DNA of 64,000 nucleotides, taken from positions 124,001 to 188,000 of the forward strand of contig JANYJW010000021.1 in the NCBI GenBank assembly GCA_025361705.1, given 5' to 3'. The DNA is from Gemmatimonas sp. Lineage in GTDB: Bacteria > Gemmatimonadota > Gemmatimonadetes > Gemmatimonadales > Gemmatimonadaceae. This document shows, piece by piece, positions 9,475 through 17,302 of the stretch; position 1 is the stretch's first letter; each line of letters begins with the position of its first letter. A model generated the notes under the pieces. It saw only the letters and a list, made by a program, of their open reading frames with translations, was not told the DNA's origin and made no database searches. The position numbers and the translations under genes were made by a program.

Positions 9475-10061
9475 CAGTAGAAATACACTGGCAGGCCCGC
9501 CTTGAGATTCGGCAGGATGGAGATCAGGTCGGCCGCACCGATGCGCACGCTACCGGCGCGCACAGGGACGCCGGCGTCGCCGCGGTACAGCTGCGCGCCG
9601 CCCGACAGCACCACCACGGAATCGCCGCGCACTTCCTCCACGCGCCGCACCCCGCGCGGCGAGGCGATGGGAATGGAATCGTTGGCAGCGCGCTGCCATC
9701 CGTCGGCACCCACCTGCACCGTCGCGGTGCGCAGGATGGCGCCCTTCTGCTCAAGGTGCAGCACGCCGCTGTCCACCGAGATCGAGAGATGTAGATCGCC
9801 GGTGGTGCGCGCCTGCCGCAGGGCAAGCGCCATCATCACCTGCAGGCGTTTGGCGTCGGACGAGAGTGCGAGGTCGGCCTTCACCTTCTCGATGCCGCTC
9901 ATCCCGGCGCGCAAGGCCGCGACCTCTCGACGATACTCGGCCGCCCGCCACGCCAATGCCGCCGCGCCACAGAGCGCGACGACGAAGGTCCAGGTGAGCA
10001 GCCGCATGAGGCGCGGGTGCTCGCGCCACGCCGAGCGCCAGCCAACCTCCGCCGGAATCAC
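9474..10061 (-). CDS. Catalytically dead YkuD-like paralogue
   Basis: About 195 residues, one N-terminal membrane helix. Two blocks align with the L,D-transpeptidase encoded next to it: LSISVDSGVLHLEQKG against ISIAENRLWYKRG, and the final VRIGAADL followed by LPNLKAGLPVYFY against VRVRNEDI followed by VPVGTPVYIY. Where the active enzyme has its HGTD and SHGC residues this protein reads RGDAGVPVRAGS, with no His-Gly-Cys. It therefore keeps the fold ends but not the catalytic site. The GTG at 10061 overlaps the SH3b gene's stop (GTGA) and gives an N-terminus like its partner's; ATG 10007 is the alternative. A regulator or partner of the active enzyme is my inference. Confidence 0.7.
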   Translation of the reverse strand: MIPAEVGWRSAWREHPRLMRLLTWTFVVALCGAAALAWRAAEYRREVAALRAGMSGIEKVKADLALSSDAKRLQVMMALALRQARTTGDLHLSISVDSGVLHLEQKGAILRTATVQVGADGWQRAANDSIPIASPRGVRRVEEVRGDSVVVLSGGAQLYRGDAGVPVRAGSVRIGAADLISILPNLKAGLPVYFY

Positions 10062-11158
10062 TGCTTGGAAAAAGAGAGGATGTCGAGAATCGGAATACCG
10101 ACCGGCTGACTGCGTCCGGTGCGCACGCGCGCCGTGACGAGCAATCGCGTCAGCGCCTGCGTGGAGCGCGCCTCCGAAAGCAGCGACGGCGGGATGGCGA
10201 GGTAGAGCAGCTGATCCTCCGCGCCCGGTCCCTTGGCCAGGAAGTACGGCTCGTCGCGCGCGAGGTCGCGCCGCAGCGGATCGGCGTACTGCAGCGCCAG
10301 CACCTGCACTTCCCACCGCAGCGTCTTGCCGCGTGTTCCCTCGGGATCGGCGCGCAGGTCGGCCGCCGACAACGACGAACCGAAGGACGAGTCGGCGGGC
10401 ACGATGTCGCGCTCCTGCACCCACACCTCGGTGCGCACCCGCACCCAGCCACGAGCGCGCGCGAGCGGCGCGACGATGATGCCCGCGCCGATCTGCCCCA
10501 CCACCAGGCCATTCGGTGCGTTGCGCACCACGGTCGTGCGCGCCACGCGCATGGCGCCATCGGGCACGGTTTCGGTCGCGGGTGCCGGCTCCGGAGCTGG
10601 CACTTGCACCTTGGGCGCTGGCGGCGAGGCCGCCGCCTTTACCGCCGGTTTGGCGACCGCCAGCTTGGCCGTCGTCTTTTCCGCGGCCGGTTTAGGCGCG
10701 GGGGCCGCAGGCTTTGTCGACTCGGCCTTTGCAGGCGCCTTCTCGACGGGTTTCGCGTCACGCGGCAGCACCTTGGCGTCCACCCATCCGCCGCGGCGAA
10801 TGTTGACCCACGAGACATTCTTGCCCACGGTGAAGACGCCAGTACCCGCCCGCACCTCGCCGAGGATCAGGCCCTTCATCGACGGCGCGGACCGCAGGCG
10901 CATCGCGATGTCGCCCGTGAGGTGCGCGGGGAACGAGTCCTTGGCGGCCCCGAGCTTGGACCCGTCCATCCACCCGGTGAAGGTGATGTAGACGTCGGCG
11001 CCGCGCGCCGCGCCCACGGTGACGGCCGTCCCCTGCTTGAGGACGGCGACGACGCTGCCGTTGGCGGCCGTTCGCACGGTCGCATCGGAGACAAGCGCAG
11101 ACTGCGCCGCGAGCGGCGCGGCGGCGAGGAAGATCAGGAGGGAACGAATGGGTCGCAT
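10058..11158 (-). CDS. Secreted bacterial SH3 (SH3b) repeat protein
   Basis: 366 residues with a signal peptide (MRPIRSLLIFLAAAPLAAQS). Two SH3b-like segments occupy about residues 22-130 (VSDATVRTAANGSVVAVLKQ; MRLRSAPSMKGLILGEV), a third about 195-245 (VARTTVVRNAPNGLVVGQI), separated by a 65-residue Ala/Pro/Lys linker typical of wall-spanning tethers. A 110-residue C-terminal domain (starting LRADPEGTRGKTLRWEVQV) is not recognised. SH3b domains bind peptidoglycan peptides, so this is probably the targeting component of the wall module that follows. First gene of the unit; its start is divergent from gpmI with an 85-base gap. Confidence 0.72.
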   Translation of the reverse strand: MRPIRSLLIFLAAAPLAAQSALVSDATVRTAANGSVVAVLKQGTAVTVGAARGADVYITFTGWMDGSKLGAAKDSFPAHLTGDIAMRLRSAPSMKGLILGEVRAGTGVFTVGKNVSWVNIRRGGWVDAKVLPRDAKPVEKAPAKAESTKPAAPAPKPAAEKTTAKLAVAKPAVKAAASPPAPKVQVPAPEPAPATETVPDGAMRVARTTVVRNAPNGLVVGQIGAGIIVAPLARARGWVRVRTEVWVQERDIVPADSSFGSSLSAADLRADPEGTRGKTLRWEVQVLALQYADPLRRDLARDEPYFLAKGPGAEDQLLYLAIPPSLLSEARSTQALTRLLVTARVRTGRSQPVGIPILDILSFSKQ

Positions 11159-11172
11159 CGCTGGTAGGGGGG

Positions 11173-11202
11173 CGTAACCGGGGCTAACTTTACCAGGTTA
11201 CG
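11173..11202. promoter_or_regulatory. Inverted repeat in the divergent SH3b/gpmI spacer
   Basis: The 7-base word CGTAACC (11173-11179) is repeated inverted as GGTTACG (11196-11202) around a relatively AT-rich centre. It lies midway between two divergently transcribed genes, so it could be an operator serving either promoter. No clean -35/-10 pair is visible to me. Confidence 0.35.
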
Positions 11203-11243
11203 CATACTGCCGAACTTATCACCCGTTTCCGTACTCAGCCAAG

Positions 11244-12791
11244 ATGACGCCCCGCACCGACCACCCGGTCGTCCTCATCGTGCTCGACGGTTGGGGCTAC
11301 CGCGAAAGCTCCGAAGGCAACGCCGTGCGCTTGGCCAGCACCCCCAACTGGGACCGGCTCTGGGCCGGCGCGCCGCGCACGTTGCTCGAGGCGTCCGGCC
11401 GGGCGGTCGGGCTCCCGTCGGGGCAGATGGGGAACAGCGAGGTGGGCCATCTGAACCTCGGCGCCGGGCGCGTGGTGATGCAGGACCTCGTGCGCATCAC
11501 GGCGGCCATCGACGATGGCGCGTATTTCACAAATCAGGCCTTCCTCGCCGCCTGCGCGCAGGTGAAGGCGAGCGGTGGCACGCTGCACCTGATGGGGCTC
11601 GTCGGCGATGGTGGCGTGCACGCGCATCAGGAGCATGCGATTGCGCTGGTGGGACTGGCCGCGCGGCAGGGCATTTCGCGCGTGGCGCTGCACTGCTTCC
11701 TCGATGGCCGCGACACGCTGCCGACGAGCGCGCTGGAGTTCACGCGCGACCTCGCCGCGCGCACGGCGGGCCGCGCGCGCATTGCGAGCATTGGCGGCCG
11801 CTACTACGGCATGGACCGCGACCAGCGGTGGCACCGCATCGAGCCGTGGTACCGCGCCGCGGTGCAGGGCGTGGGGCCGTCGGCCGCCGATCCGCTCGCC
11901 TTCATCAAGGCCAACTACGACCGCAAGGTGACGGACGAGTTCATGGAGCCGGCCGTGGTCGTCGATGCACAGGGCGCCGCGGTGGCCCCCATGCGTGACG
12001 GCGATGCGTTGATCACATGGAACTTCCGCTCCGACCGTATGCGGCAGATCATCCGCGCGATCGCCATCGACGGATTCGATGGCTTCGAGACGGGCGTGCG
12101 CCCCAAGCTCCACGTGGCCTGCATGACGCAGTACGACCAGTCATTCGGGCTGCCGACCGCGTTTGAGCCGTTCTCGATGGCCAAGATCATGGCTGAGGTG
12201 CTGCAGGAGCACGGACTCACCACGCTGCGCACGGCGGAAACGGAGAAGTACCCGCACGTGACGTACTTTTTCAACGGCGGCAACGAAACGCCGTATACGG
12301 GCGAGGAGCGCATCCTCGTCCCAAGCCAGAAAGTGGCCACGTACGACCTGATGCCCGAGATGAGCGCGGCCGGCATCACCGACGTGCTGTGCGGCGCCAT
12401 CGAGGAACAGCGGCACCCGTTTACGCTGTGCAACTACGCCAATGGCGACATGGTGGGACACAGCGGCAACCTGGCGGCGACCATCCGCGCCTGCGAAGTG
12501 GTGGACGCACAGCTCGCGCGCATCATCAAGAGCGCCGAAAAGGTGGGCGCGCGCCTGCTGGTCACCGCCGATCATGGCAATTGCGAAATGATGTTCGACC
12601 CCGCCACCGGCGGGCCGCACACGGCGCACACCACCAATCCGGTGCCGTTGCTGCTGGTGCAAGATGGCACGCCGGTGCAGCTCCGCTCCGGTGGCGCACT
12701 CTGCGATGTGGGACCGACGGTGCTGGGGATGCTGGGCGTTCCCCAGCCGGCGGAAATGACTGGCAAGGACCTTCGAATCCAGGGAGCCTGA
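11244..12791 (+). CDS. gpmI: 2,3-bisphosphoglycerate-independent phosphoglycerate mutase
   Basis: 515 residues, the normal length for the cofactor-independent enzyme that interconverts 3- and 2-phosphoglycerate in glycolysis. It belongs to the alkaline phosphatase superfamily: the first metal-binding Asp is in VLIVLDGWGYRES, the phosphoserine nucleophile is Ser65 in MGNSEVGHLNLGAGR, and the second metal site includes TADHGNCEMM and the His of PHTAHTTNPVP. It leads a long plus-strand run in which the following gene starts one base after its stop. That run goes on to molybdenum-cofactor genes, an unusual pairing that is likely just tight packing. Confidence 0.97.
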   Translation: MTPRTDHPVVLIVLDGWGYRESSEGNAVRLASTPNWDRLWAGAPRTLLEASGRAVGLPSGQMGNSEVGHLNLGAGRVVMQDLVRITAAIDDGAYFTNQAFLAACAQVKASGGTLHLMGLVGDGGVHAHQEHAIALVGLAARQGISRVALHCFLDGRDTLPTSALEFTRDLAARTAGRARIASIGGRYYGMDRDQRWHRIEPWYRAAVQGVGPSAADPLAFIKANYDRKVTDEFMEPAVVVDAQGAAVAPMRDGDALITWNFRSDRMRQIIRAIAIDGFDGFETGVRPKLHVACMTQYDQSFGLPTAFEPFSMAKIMAEVLQEHGLTTLRTAETEKYPHVTYFFNGGNETPYTGEERILVPSQKVATYDLMPEMSAAGITDVLCGAIEEQRHPFTLCNYANGDMVGHSGNLAATIRACEVVDAQLARIIKSAEKVGARLLVTADHGNCEMMFDPATGGPHTAHTTNPVPLLLVQDGTPVQLRSGGALCDVGPTVLGMLGVPQPAEMTGKDLRIQGA

Positions 12792-12792
12792 C

Positions 12793-13485
12793 GTGACGCG
12801 ACTGTGCGCCGCGATGTTCGCCGTGATGCTGGTGGCCGCCCCCGTGGCCGCACAGGTGGGATACATCCCGGCACAAAGCCCGTACCTTGACCTGCCGTGG
12901 AAGCAGTCCTTCAGCACCTTCATCGGCGGGTTCGACACGGGACGTGATCCCGCAGGCGTGGGGCCGCGGCCGGGATGGCTGGCCGGCGTCCGCTACGATG
13001 TGCGCCTTGGCGGCCCAGTGTCGCTGGTTGCGCGCATCTCCACGGCGCCCACTTCGCGCCGCGTCCTCGATCCCACCAAGGCGATTGCCGCGCGGCATGT
13101 GTCCGACCAAAGCGGCGAGCTGCTCGCGGCCGACCTCGGACTCGCCATCAACCTCACGGGTCAAAAGAGCTACCACCGCATCGTCCCGGTGCTGTCGGGC
13201 GGCGTGGGACTGGTCAGCGACTTCCACGGCACCCCCGACGTGGGCGCCTACCGTTTCGGCACCAAGATGCTGCTGACGTGGGGACTGGGCGTGCGGTACC
13301 ACACGCAAGGACGCTGGGAACCGCGCATCGACTTCACGAACTACGTGTGGCAGCTGCAGTACCCGGCGAGCTACGAGGCGGTCGCCGCGGACGGCAGCAA
13401 GGCCATTCTGTCGACCGGCAAGAAGTCGCCCTGGATGGGCAACCACCTGTGGTCGGTGGGCATGACCTACCAGCTCTCCCGCTGA
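12793..13485 (+). CDS. Secreted outer-membrane-type protein, function unknown
   Basis: 230 residues opening with a signal peptide (MTRLCAAMFAVMLVAAPVAA, cleavage after AQ). The mature part is rich in alternating hydrophobic and polar residues, Gly and aromatic residues, and finishes with an aromatic-containing beta strand (SVGMTYQLSR), consistent with a small outer-membrane beta barrel; that is inference from composition. The GTG start follows the gpmI stop by a single base, so it is translated from the same message. I do not recognise a family, and the neighbours (gpmI and a pterin enzyme) give no clear hint. Confidence 0.6.
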   Translation: MTRLCAAMFAVMLVAAPVAAQVGYIPAQSPYLDLPWKQSFSTFIGGFDTGRDPAGVGPRPGWLAGVRYDVRLGGPVSLVARISTAPTSRRVLDPTKAIAARHVSDQSGELLAADLGLAINLTGQKSYHRIVPVLSGGVGLVSDFHGTPDVGAYRFGTKMLLTWGLGVRYHTQGRWEPRIDFTNYVWQLQYPASYEAVAADGSKAILSTGKKSPWMGNHLWSVGMTYQLSR

Positions 13486-13498
13486 GCTGAGCGGAGCC

Positions 13499-13921
13499 GT
13501 GCCGCGCCTCTCGCTCACGCGCCGCGTCACCTTCGCGGCCGCGCACCGCTATCGGCGCCCCGAGTGGAGCGAGGAGCGCAACTTCGCAGTCTTCGGCAAG
13601 TGCTCGCGCGCACCGTGGCACGGGCACACGTACACGTGTGACGTGTCGGTTGCGGGGTCGCTGGATCCCGTGACGGGATTCGTCGTCGACCTGCGCCTCC
13701 TCGACGACATCCTCGAGCGCGAGGTGATGGAGCGCTTCGACCACCGCAACATCAACACCGATGTCCCGGAGTTCGCCGAGGGGCTGCTGGTGCCGAGCTG
13801 CGAAAACGTGGCGGCCTACATCGCCGCGCGGGTGCAGGCGGCACTCGGCACCGGCGCCATGGTCACACGCGTCTGGCTGTCGGAGAGCCCGACGCTGTGG
13901 GCGGAGTGGGTCGCCGACTGA
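13499..13921 (+). CDS. 6-pyruvoyl-tetrahydropterin synthase / QueD family enzyme
   Basis: 140 residues, the normal size for this family of zinc enzymes acting on dihydroneopterin triphosphate. Visible family blocks: AAHRYR (first zinc His), FGKCSRAPWHGHTY (active-site Cys five residues before the HGH zinc ligands), FDHRNIN and SCENVAAYI, and the late Glu in WLSESPTLW. The Cys-x5-HGH spacing resembles the eukaryotic-type PTPS more than QueD (Cys-x3-HGH). It could serve tetrahydropterin synthesis or queuosine; no other gene of either route is in the window. GTG start at 13499. The next genes are for molybdenum cofactor, itself a pterin, but no direct link is implied by the family. Confidence 0.82.
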   Translation: MPRLSLTRRVTFAAAHRYRRPEWSEERNFAVFGKCSRAPWHGHTYTCDVSVAGSLDPVTGFVVDLRLLDDILEREVMERFDHRNINTDVPEFAEGLLVPSCENVAAYIAARVQAALGTGAMVTRVWLSESPTLWAEWVAD

Positions 13922-13937
13922 CGCGGGAGTGCAGGCC

Positions 13938-14675
13938 ATGACACGACACGACGCGGTGGACGAGACGCCGGTCTGGCTGGAAGTGAACGGCGAGAGCGCC
14001 GTCACGTGGATGTGCACACCAGACCAGCTCCCGGAGCTCGTCGTGGGATGGCTCTTCGGCGAGGGCTATATCGACGCGCGCGCCGACCTCGTCTCGCTGC
14101 GCCCCTGCGCCAAGGAACTCGGTTTCTGGGCCGAGGTGCCGCGCGACCGCTACGAGACCGTCGAGGGAACCGAACGGCGCCGGGTGCTCGCCAGTGGGTG
14201 CGGCGCCGTGACCACCATCCTCGGCTCGCTCTCGTCGGTGCCACGCCGCGCCACGGTGCCACGCATTCCCGACCTCGCGCAGACGCGTCGGCTGTTCAAG
14301 GAGCTGTTTGCGCAGGGCACCTTGTACAAGGAGACCGGCGGCATCCACGCGGCGGCGCTCACCGATGGTGCGTCGCTGCTGGTGCACGCCGAGGACATCG
14401 GCCGGCACAACGCCGTGGACAAAGTGCTGGGTGCGATGCTCATGGCCGGTCGGCGTCCCGACGACCTGATGCTGCTCGTCACCGGACGCATTTCGGGAGA
14501 GTTGGCGTTCAAGGCGGCGCGCGCGCGGCTGTCGGTGGTAGCCACGCCGAGCGTGCCGAGTTCGTTGGCCGTGGAGATTGCGCGGGCGGCGGGGATGGCG
14601 CTGGTGGGGCGGGCCGTGTCGGGAGAGCCGCAGGTGTGGTTGGGAGACGAAGGACGGAAGACGGGAGACGAGTGA
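13938..14675 (+). CDS. fdhD: FdhD sulfurtransferase for formate dehydrogenase
   Basis: 245 residues. FdhD passes sulfur from a cysteine desulfurase to the molybdenum cofactor of formate dehydrogenase. The sulfur-carrying Cys is in LASGCGAVT (about residue 86), and HAEDIGRHNAVDKVLG and VTGRISGELAFKAARA are family blocks. The ATG at 13938 lies 17 bases after the pterin-synthase stop. The last ten codons (GDEGRKTGDE) are written by a 7-base repeat array, so the C-terminus looks extended by that element. GTGA overlap with mobA follows. No formate dehydrogenase gene is in the window, so the target enzyme must be elsewhere. Confidence 0.93.
   Translation: MTRHDAVDETPVWLEVNGESAVTWMCTPDQLPELVVGWLFGEGYIDARADLVSLRPCAKELGFWAEVPRDRYETVEGTERRRVLASGCGAVTTILGSLSSVPRRATVPRIPDLAQTRRLFKELFAQGTLYKETGGIHAAALTDGASLLVHAEDIGRHNAVDKVLGAMLMAGRRPDDLMLLVTGRISGELAFKAARARLSVVATPSVPSSLAVEIARAAGMALVGRAVSGEPQVWLGDEGRKTGDE
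14642..14669. repeat. Heptad array L inside the 3' end of fdhD
   Basis: Four 7-mers, GGGAGAC, GAAGGAC, GGAAGAC and GGGAGAC, run from 14642 to 14669, three bases before the fdhD stop codon. They are translated as the charged tail of FdhD, so this array is within coding sequence. Confidence 0.75.
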
Positions 14676-15271
14676 TTCCGTGCGTCGGGGTGATCCTCGC
14701 CGGCGGCGGCGCCCGGCGCTTTGGCGGCCAGGCGAAAGGGCTGCAGGTCGTTGAGGGGGCGCGCATCATCGATCGCGTGGCCGTCTCGTTGCGTGAAGCG
14801 GCTGACGAATTGCTGCTCATCGCGAACGACCCGGACGCGCACCGCTGGCTTCCCGGAGTACGCGTGGCGCCCGATGTGCGGCCGGGCGACGGGGCGCTCG
14901 GCGGACTGCACGCGGCGCTCTCGCATGCCGGGGGCTCCGCAGTGGTCGTCGTTGCATGGGACATGCCGTTTGTGCCGGGCGGATTGCTTCGTGCGCTGCG
15001 CACGCTGGGTGAGGCGGGCGTCGACGCCGCCCTGCCCGAGAGCGTGCTGTCGGGACGTGGTGTCGAGCCGCTGTGCGCGTGGTACGGTCCTGGCTGTCTG
15101 GCCGCCATCACGCGCCGCCTCGAGGCTGGCGACCGGCGCGCCGTGTCGTTCCTCGACGACGTCCGCGTATCGACGCTACCTGCCGCGGAGGTGTCGCACT
15201 GGGGAGACCCGGCGCGCATCTTCTTCAACGTCAACTCGCCTGACGACCTACCCCCCGCGCCTCCGCAATGA
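14672..15271 (+). CDS. mobA: Molybdenum cofactor guanylyltransferase
   Basis: 199 residues. MobA transfers GMP from GTP to molybdopterin to give the guanine dinucleotide cofactor used by formate dehydrogenase-type enzymes. The nucleotide-binding loop reads LAGGGARRFGGQAKGL (consensus LAGGxxxRMGGxDKGL) and the metal-binding Asp is in VVAWDMPFVP. The GTG start at 14672 overlaps the fdhD stop (GTGA), and its own stop overlaps the mobB start (ATGA), so fdhD, mobA and mobB are translationally coupled. The set implies bis-MGD enzymes of the DMSO-reductase family in the cell. Confidence 0.93.
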   Translation: MIPCVGVILAGGGARRFGGQAKGLQVVEGARIIDRVAVSLREAADELLLIANDPDAHRWLPGVRVAPDVRPGDGALGGLHAALSHAGGSAVVVVAWDMPFVPGGLLRALRTLGEAGVDAALPESVLSGRGVEPLCAWYGPGCLAAITRRLEAGDRRAVSFLDDVRVSTLPAAEVSHWGDPARIFFNVNSPDDLPPAPPQ

Positions 15272-15798
15272 CACCGCCACTCCTTTCCATCGTCGGCAAG
15301 AAGAACTCCGGCAAGACGACGCTCGTCGTGCGGCTTGCGGCGGCGCTCACGCGCCGCGGCGTGCGCGTGATGACCATCAAGCACGGGTCGCACACGTTCA
15401 ACATGGACCCGGTGAACACCGACACATATCGCCACTACCACGAAGGCGAGGCCGAGCGCGTGGCGATGATTTCGCCCGACAAGTTCGCGCTCGTGGTGCG
15501 ATGGGAGCAGCCGCTCACGCCCGAGATCGTCGCCGAGCGCTACATGCAGGACGCCGATCTGGTGCTCTGCGAGGGATTCAAGCTGAGCGCGCTGCCCAAG
15601 GTGGAGATCTTCCGGCGCGGGGCACATGCCGCCATGCTGTTCGATGCGACGCTGCCCAACGCCGGCACGTGGCAGGCGATGGTCACGGACACACCGACGA
15701 GCGATCTTCCCTTCCCCGTCTTTTCGCTCGACCACGACGGCTGGTTGGACCAGCTGGTCGCGTGGGTCGAGCAGCACCACCTCCCTCACCGGACCTGA
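15268..15798 (+). CDS. mobB: Molybdopterin-guanine dinucleotide biosynthesis adapter MobB
   Basis: 176 residues with the P-loop GKKNSGKTTL at about residues 9-18 and the family block MTIKHGSHTFNMD. MobB binds GTP and assists MobA and cofactor insertion, but it is not essential in E. coli. The ATG overlaps the mobA stop. dacB follows after three bases, so the transcript clearly continues into a cell-wall gene. Confidence 0.93.
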   Translation: MTPPLLSIVGKKNSGKTTLVVRLAAALTRRGVRVMTIKHGSHTFNMDPVNTDTYRHYHEGEAERVAMISPDKFALVVRWEQPLTPEIVAERYMQDADLVLCEGFKLSALPKVEIFRRGAHAAMLFDATLPNAGTWQAMVTDTPTSDLPFPVFSLDHDGWLDQLVAWVEQHHLPHRT

Positions 15799-15801
15799 CT
15801 G

Positions 15802-17295
15802 ATGCGTCGCCTCGTCCTGCTCGGCAGCGTGTGGGCCGCTGCGTGCGCTTCGCTGGGCACCCCCGCGCTCCCAAAACCGTCTGCCGAGCGCGCGGAGTTC
15901 GTGCGCGCGATCGACTCCATGGCCACGCAGGACGCGTTCCGCAACGCGCAGTGGGGCATCCTGGTCGTCGACCCTGTGCGCGGAGACACGCTCTACGCGC
16001 GCAATGCCGGCAAGCTGTTCATGCCCGCCTCCAACATGAAGTTGCTCACGGGTGCCACGGCGCTCGCGCAATTGGGTGCCGACTACCGCTTTCGCACGGA
16101 GTTTGCGGCCAATGGCGCGCTGGTGAATGGCGTGCTGCGCGGCGACCTCGTGGTCATTGGCCGCGGCGATCCGACGGTGAGCGACGCCGCGTTTGGCGAC
16201 GCCATGACGCCGCTGCGCGCCGCGGCCGATTCGCTGTGGTCGCGTGGTGTGCGCGAAATCGCCGGCGCCCTGGTGACGGGCGGCGATGCCTTCCCAGATT
16301 CCACGCTGGGCTTCGGCTGGGCCTACGACGACCTCGACTACGGCTACTCGGCGGGAGTCGATGAATTGATGTTCAACGAAGGCTTCGCGCGCGTCACCGT
16401 GCGTGCGTCGAAGACCGTGGGCGGACAGGCGACCGTGCGCACGGCGCCGGCGCGCACGGTGCCGGGCGTGGGGCGCGTCACGGTGGTGACGGGCGGAATG
16501 ATGGAACCCGAGGCGCAGCAGCGGAACCACATTGTGTGGGAGACCGACGTGCGCGGTCCGCGGCCACTGCTCAACCTCTCGGGCTTCGTGAAGGCGCGTG
16601 ACAGCGCCACCGTCGAAGTGGCCATCCGCAACCCGTCGCAGGCCTGGCTTGAGGCGTTTGCCGAGGCGCTCAGTGCACGCGGCATCGTCGTGCGCGGCAC
16701 CGTCATCAGCGCACCGGCCGTCGACACGGCGGGGCTTTCGCGGCTGTTCACGCTCTGGTCGCCACCGCTGCGCACCATCCTGCCGCTGCTCGAGAAGCCG
16801 TCGCAGAACCAGATCGCCGAGATCATGTTCCGCACGCTGGGCCTCGAGAAGACGGGCGTCGGCACGCCCGACAGCGGGCGCAAGGTCGTGGAACGCCAGT
16901 TGGCCGCGTGGGGCGCCGACACGGCCGGCCACGCGGTGCGCGACGGCAGCGGCCTGTCGCGCCACGACTACGTCACGCCGCAGACGGTCGTCCGCGTGCT
17001 CGACGCCATGCGCACGCACAAGGACTTCAAGACATTCTACGACGCGCTGCCGATTGCCGGCGTCGATGGCACCATCGGGTCGCGGATGAAGAACACGGCC
17101 GCGCAGGGCAACGTGCACGCCAAGACGGGGACGGTCGACAAGGCGCGTTCGCTCTCGGGGTATGTCACCACCGCCGACGGACGCCTGCTGCTGTTCAGCG
17201 TGCTGTGCAACAACTTCACCGTGCCCAATCGCGCAGTGGAGCAGGTGCAGGACGCCATCGTCGTGCGCCTCGCCGCGTCGCGCGGCCTGCGGTAG
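15802..17295 (+). CDS. dacB: D-alanyl-D-alanine carboxypeptidase/endopeptidase (PBP4, family S13)
   Basis: 497 residues with an N-terminal export signal. The three penicillin-binding motifs are in place: SxxK as Ser77-Asn-Met-Lys80, SxN as Ser334-Gln-Asn336 and KTG at Lys441-Thr-Gly443. The long insert between the first two motifs is typical of family S13 (DacB). The enzyme removes terminal D-Ala from stem peptides and cuts 4-3 cross-links in the periplasm. It is wedged between mobB and moeA with gaps of three and seven bases, and so is transcribed with molybdenum-cofactor genes although no functional link is known. Confidence 0.93.
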   Translation: MRRLVLLGSVWAAACASLGTPALPKPSAERAEFVRAIDSMATQDAFRNAQWGILVVDPVRGDTLYARNAGKLFMPASNMKLLTGATALAQLGADYRFRTEFAANGALVNGVLRGDLVVIGRGDPTVSDAAFGDAMTPLRAAADSLWSRGVREIAGALVTGGDAFPDSTLGFGWAYDDLDYGYSAGVDELMFNEGFARVTVRASKTVGGQATVRTAPARTVPGVGRVTVVTGGMMEPEAQQRNHIVWETDVRGPRPLLNLSGFVKARDSATVEVAIRNPSQAWLEAFAEALSARGIVVRGTVISAPAVDTAGLSRLFTLWSPPLRTILPLLEKPSQNQIAEIMFRTLGLEKTGVGTPDSGRKVVERQLAAWGADTAGHAVRDGSGLSRHDYVTPQTVVRVLDAMRTHKDFKTFYDALPIAGVDGTIGSRMKNTAAQGNVHAKTGTVDKARSLSGYVTTADGRLLLFSVLCNNFTVPNRAVEQVQDAIVVRLAASRGLR

Positions 17296-17302
17296 GGCGC
17301 CC

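Noticed and set aside
13499-14675. PTPS-family gene as part of molybdenum cofactor synthesis
   Set aside because: Moco pterin is made by MoaA and MoaC, not by PTPS. The neighbourhood alone is not enough to claim a link.
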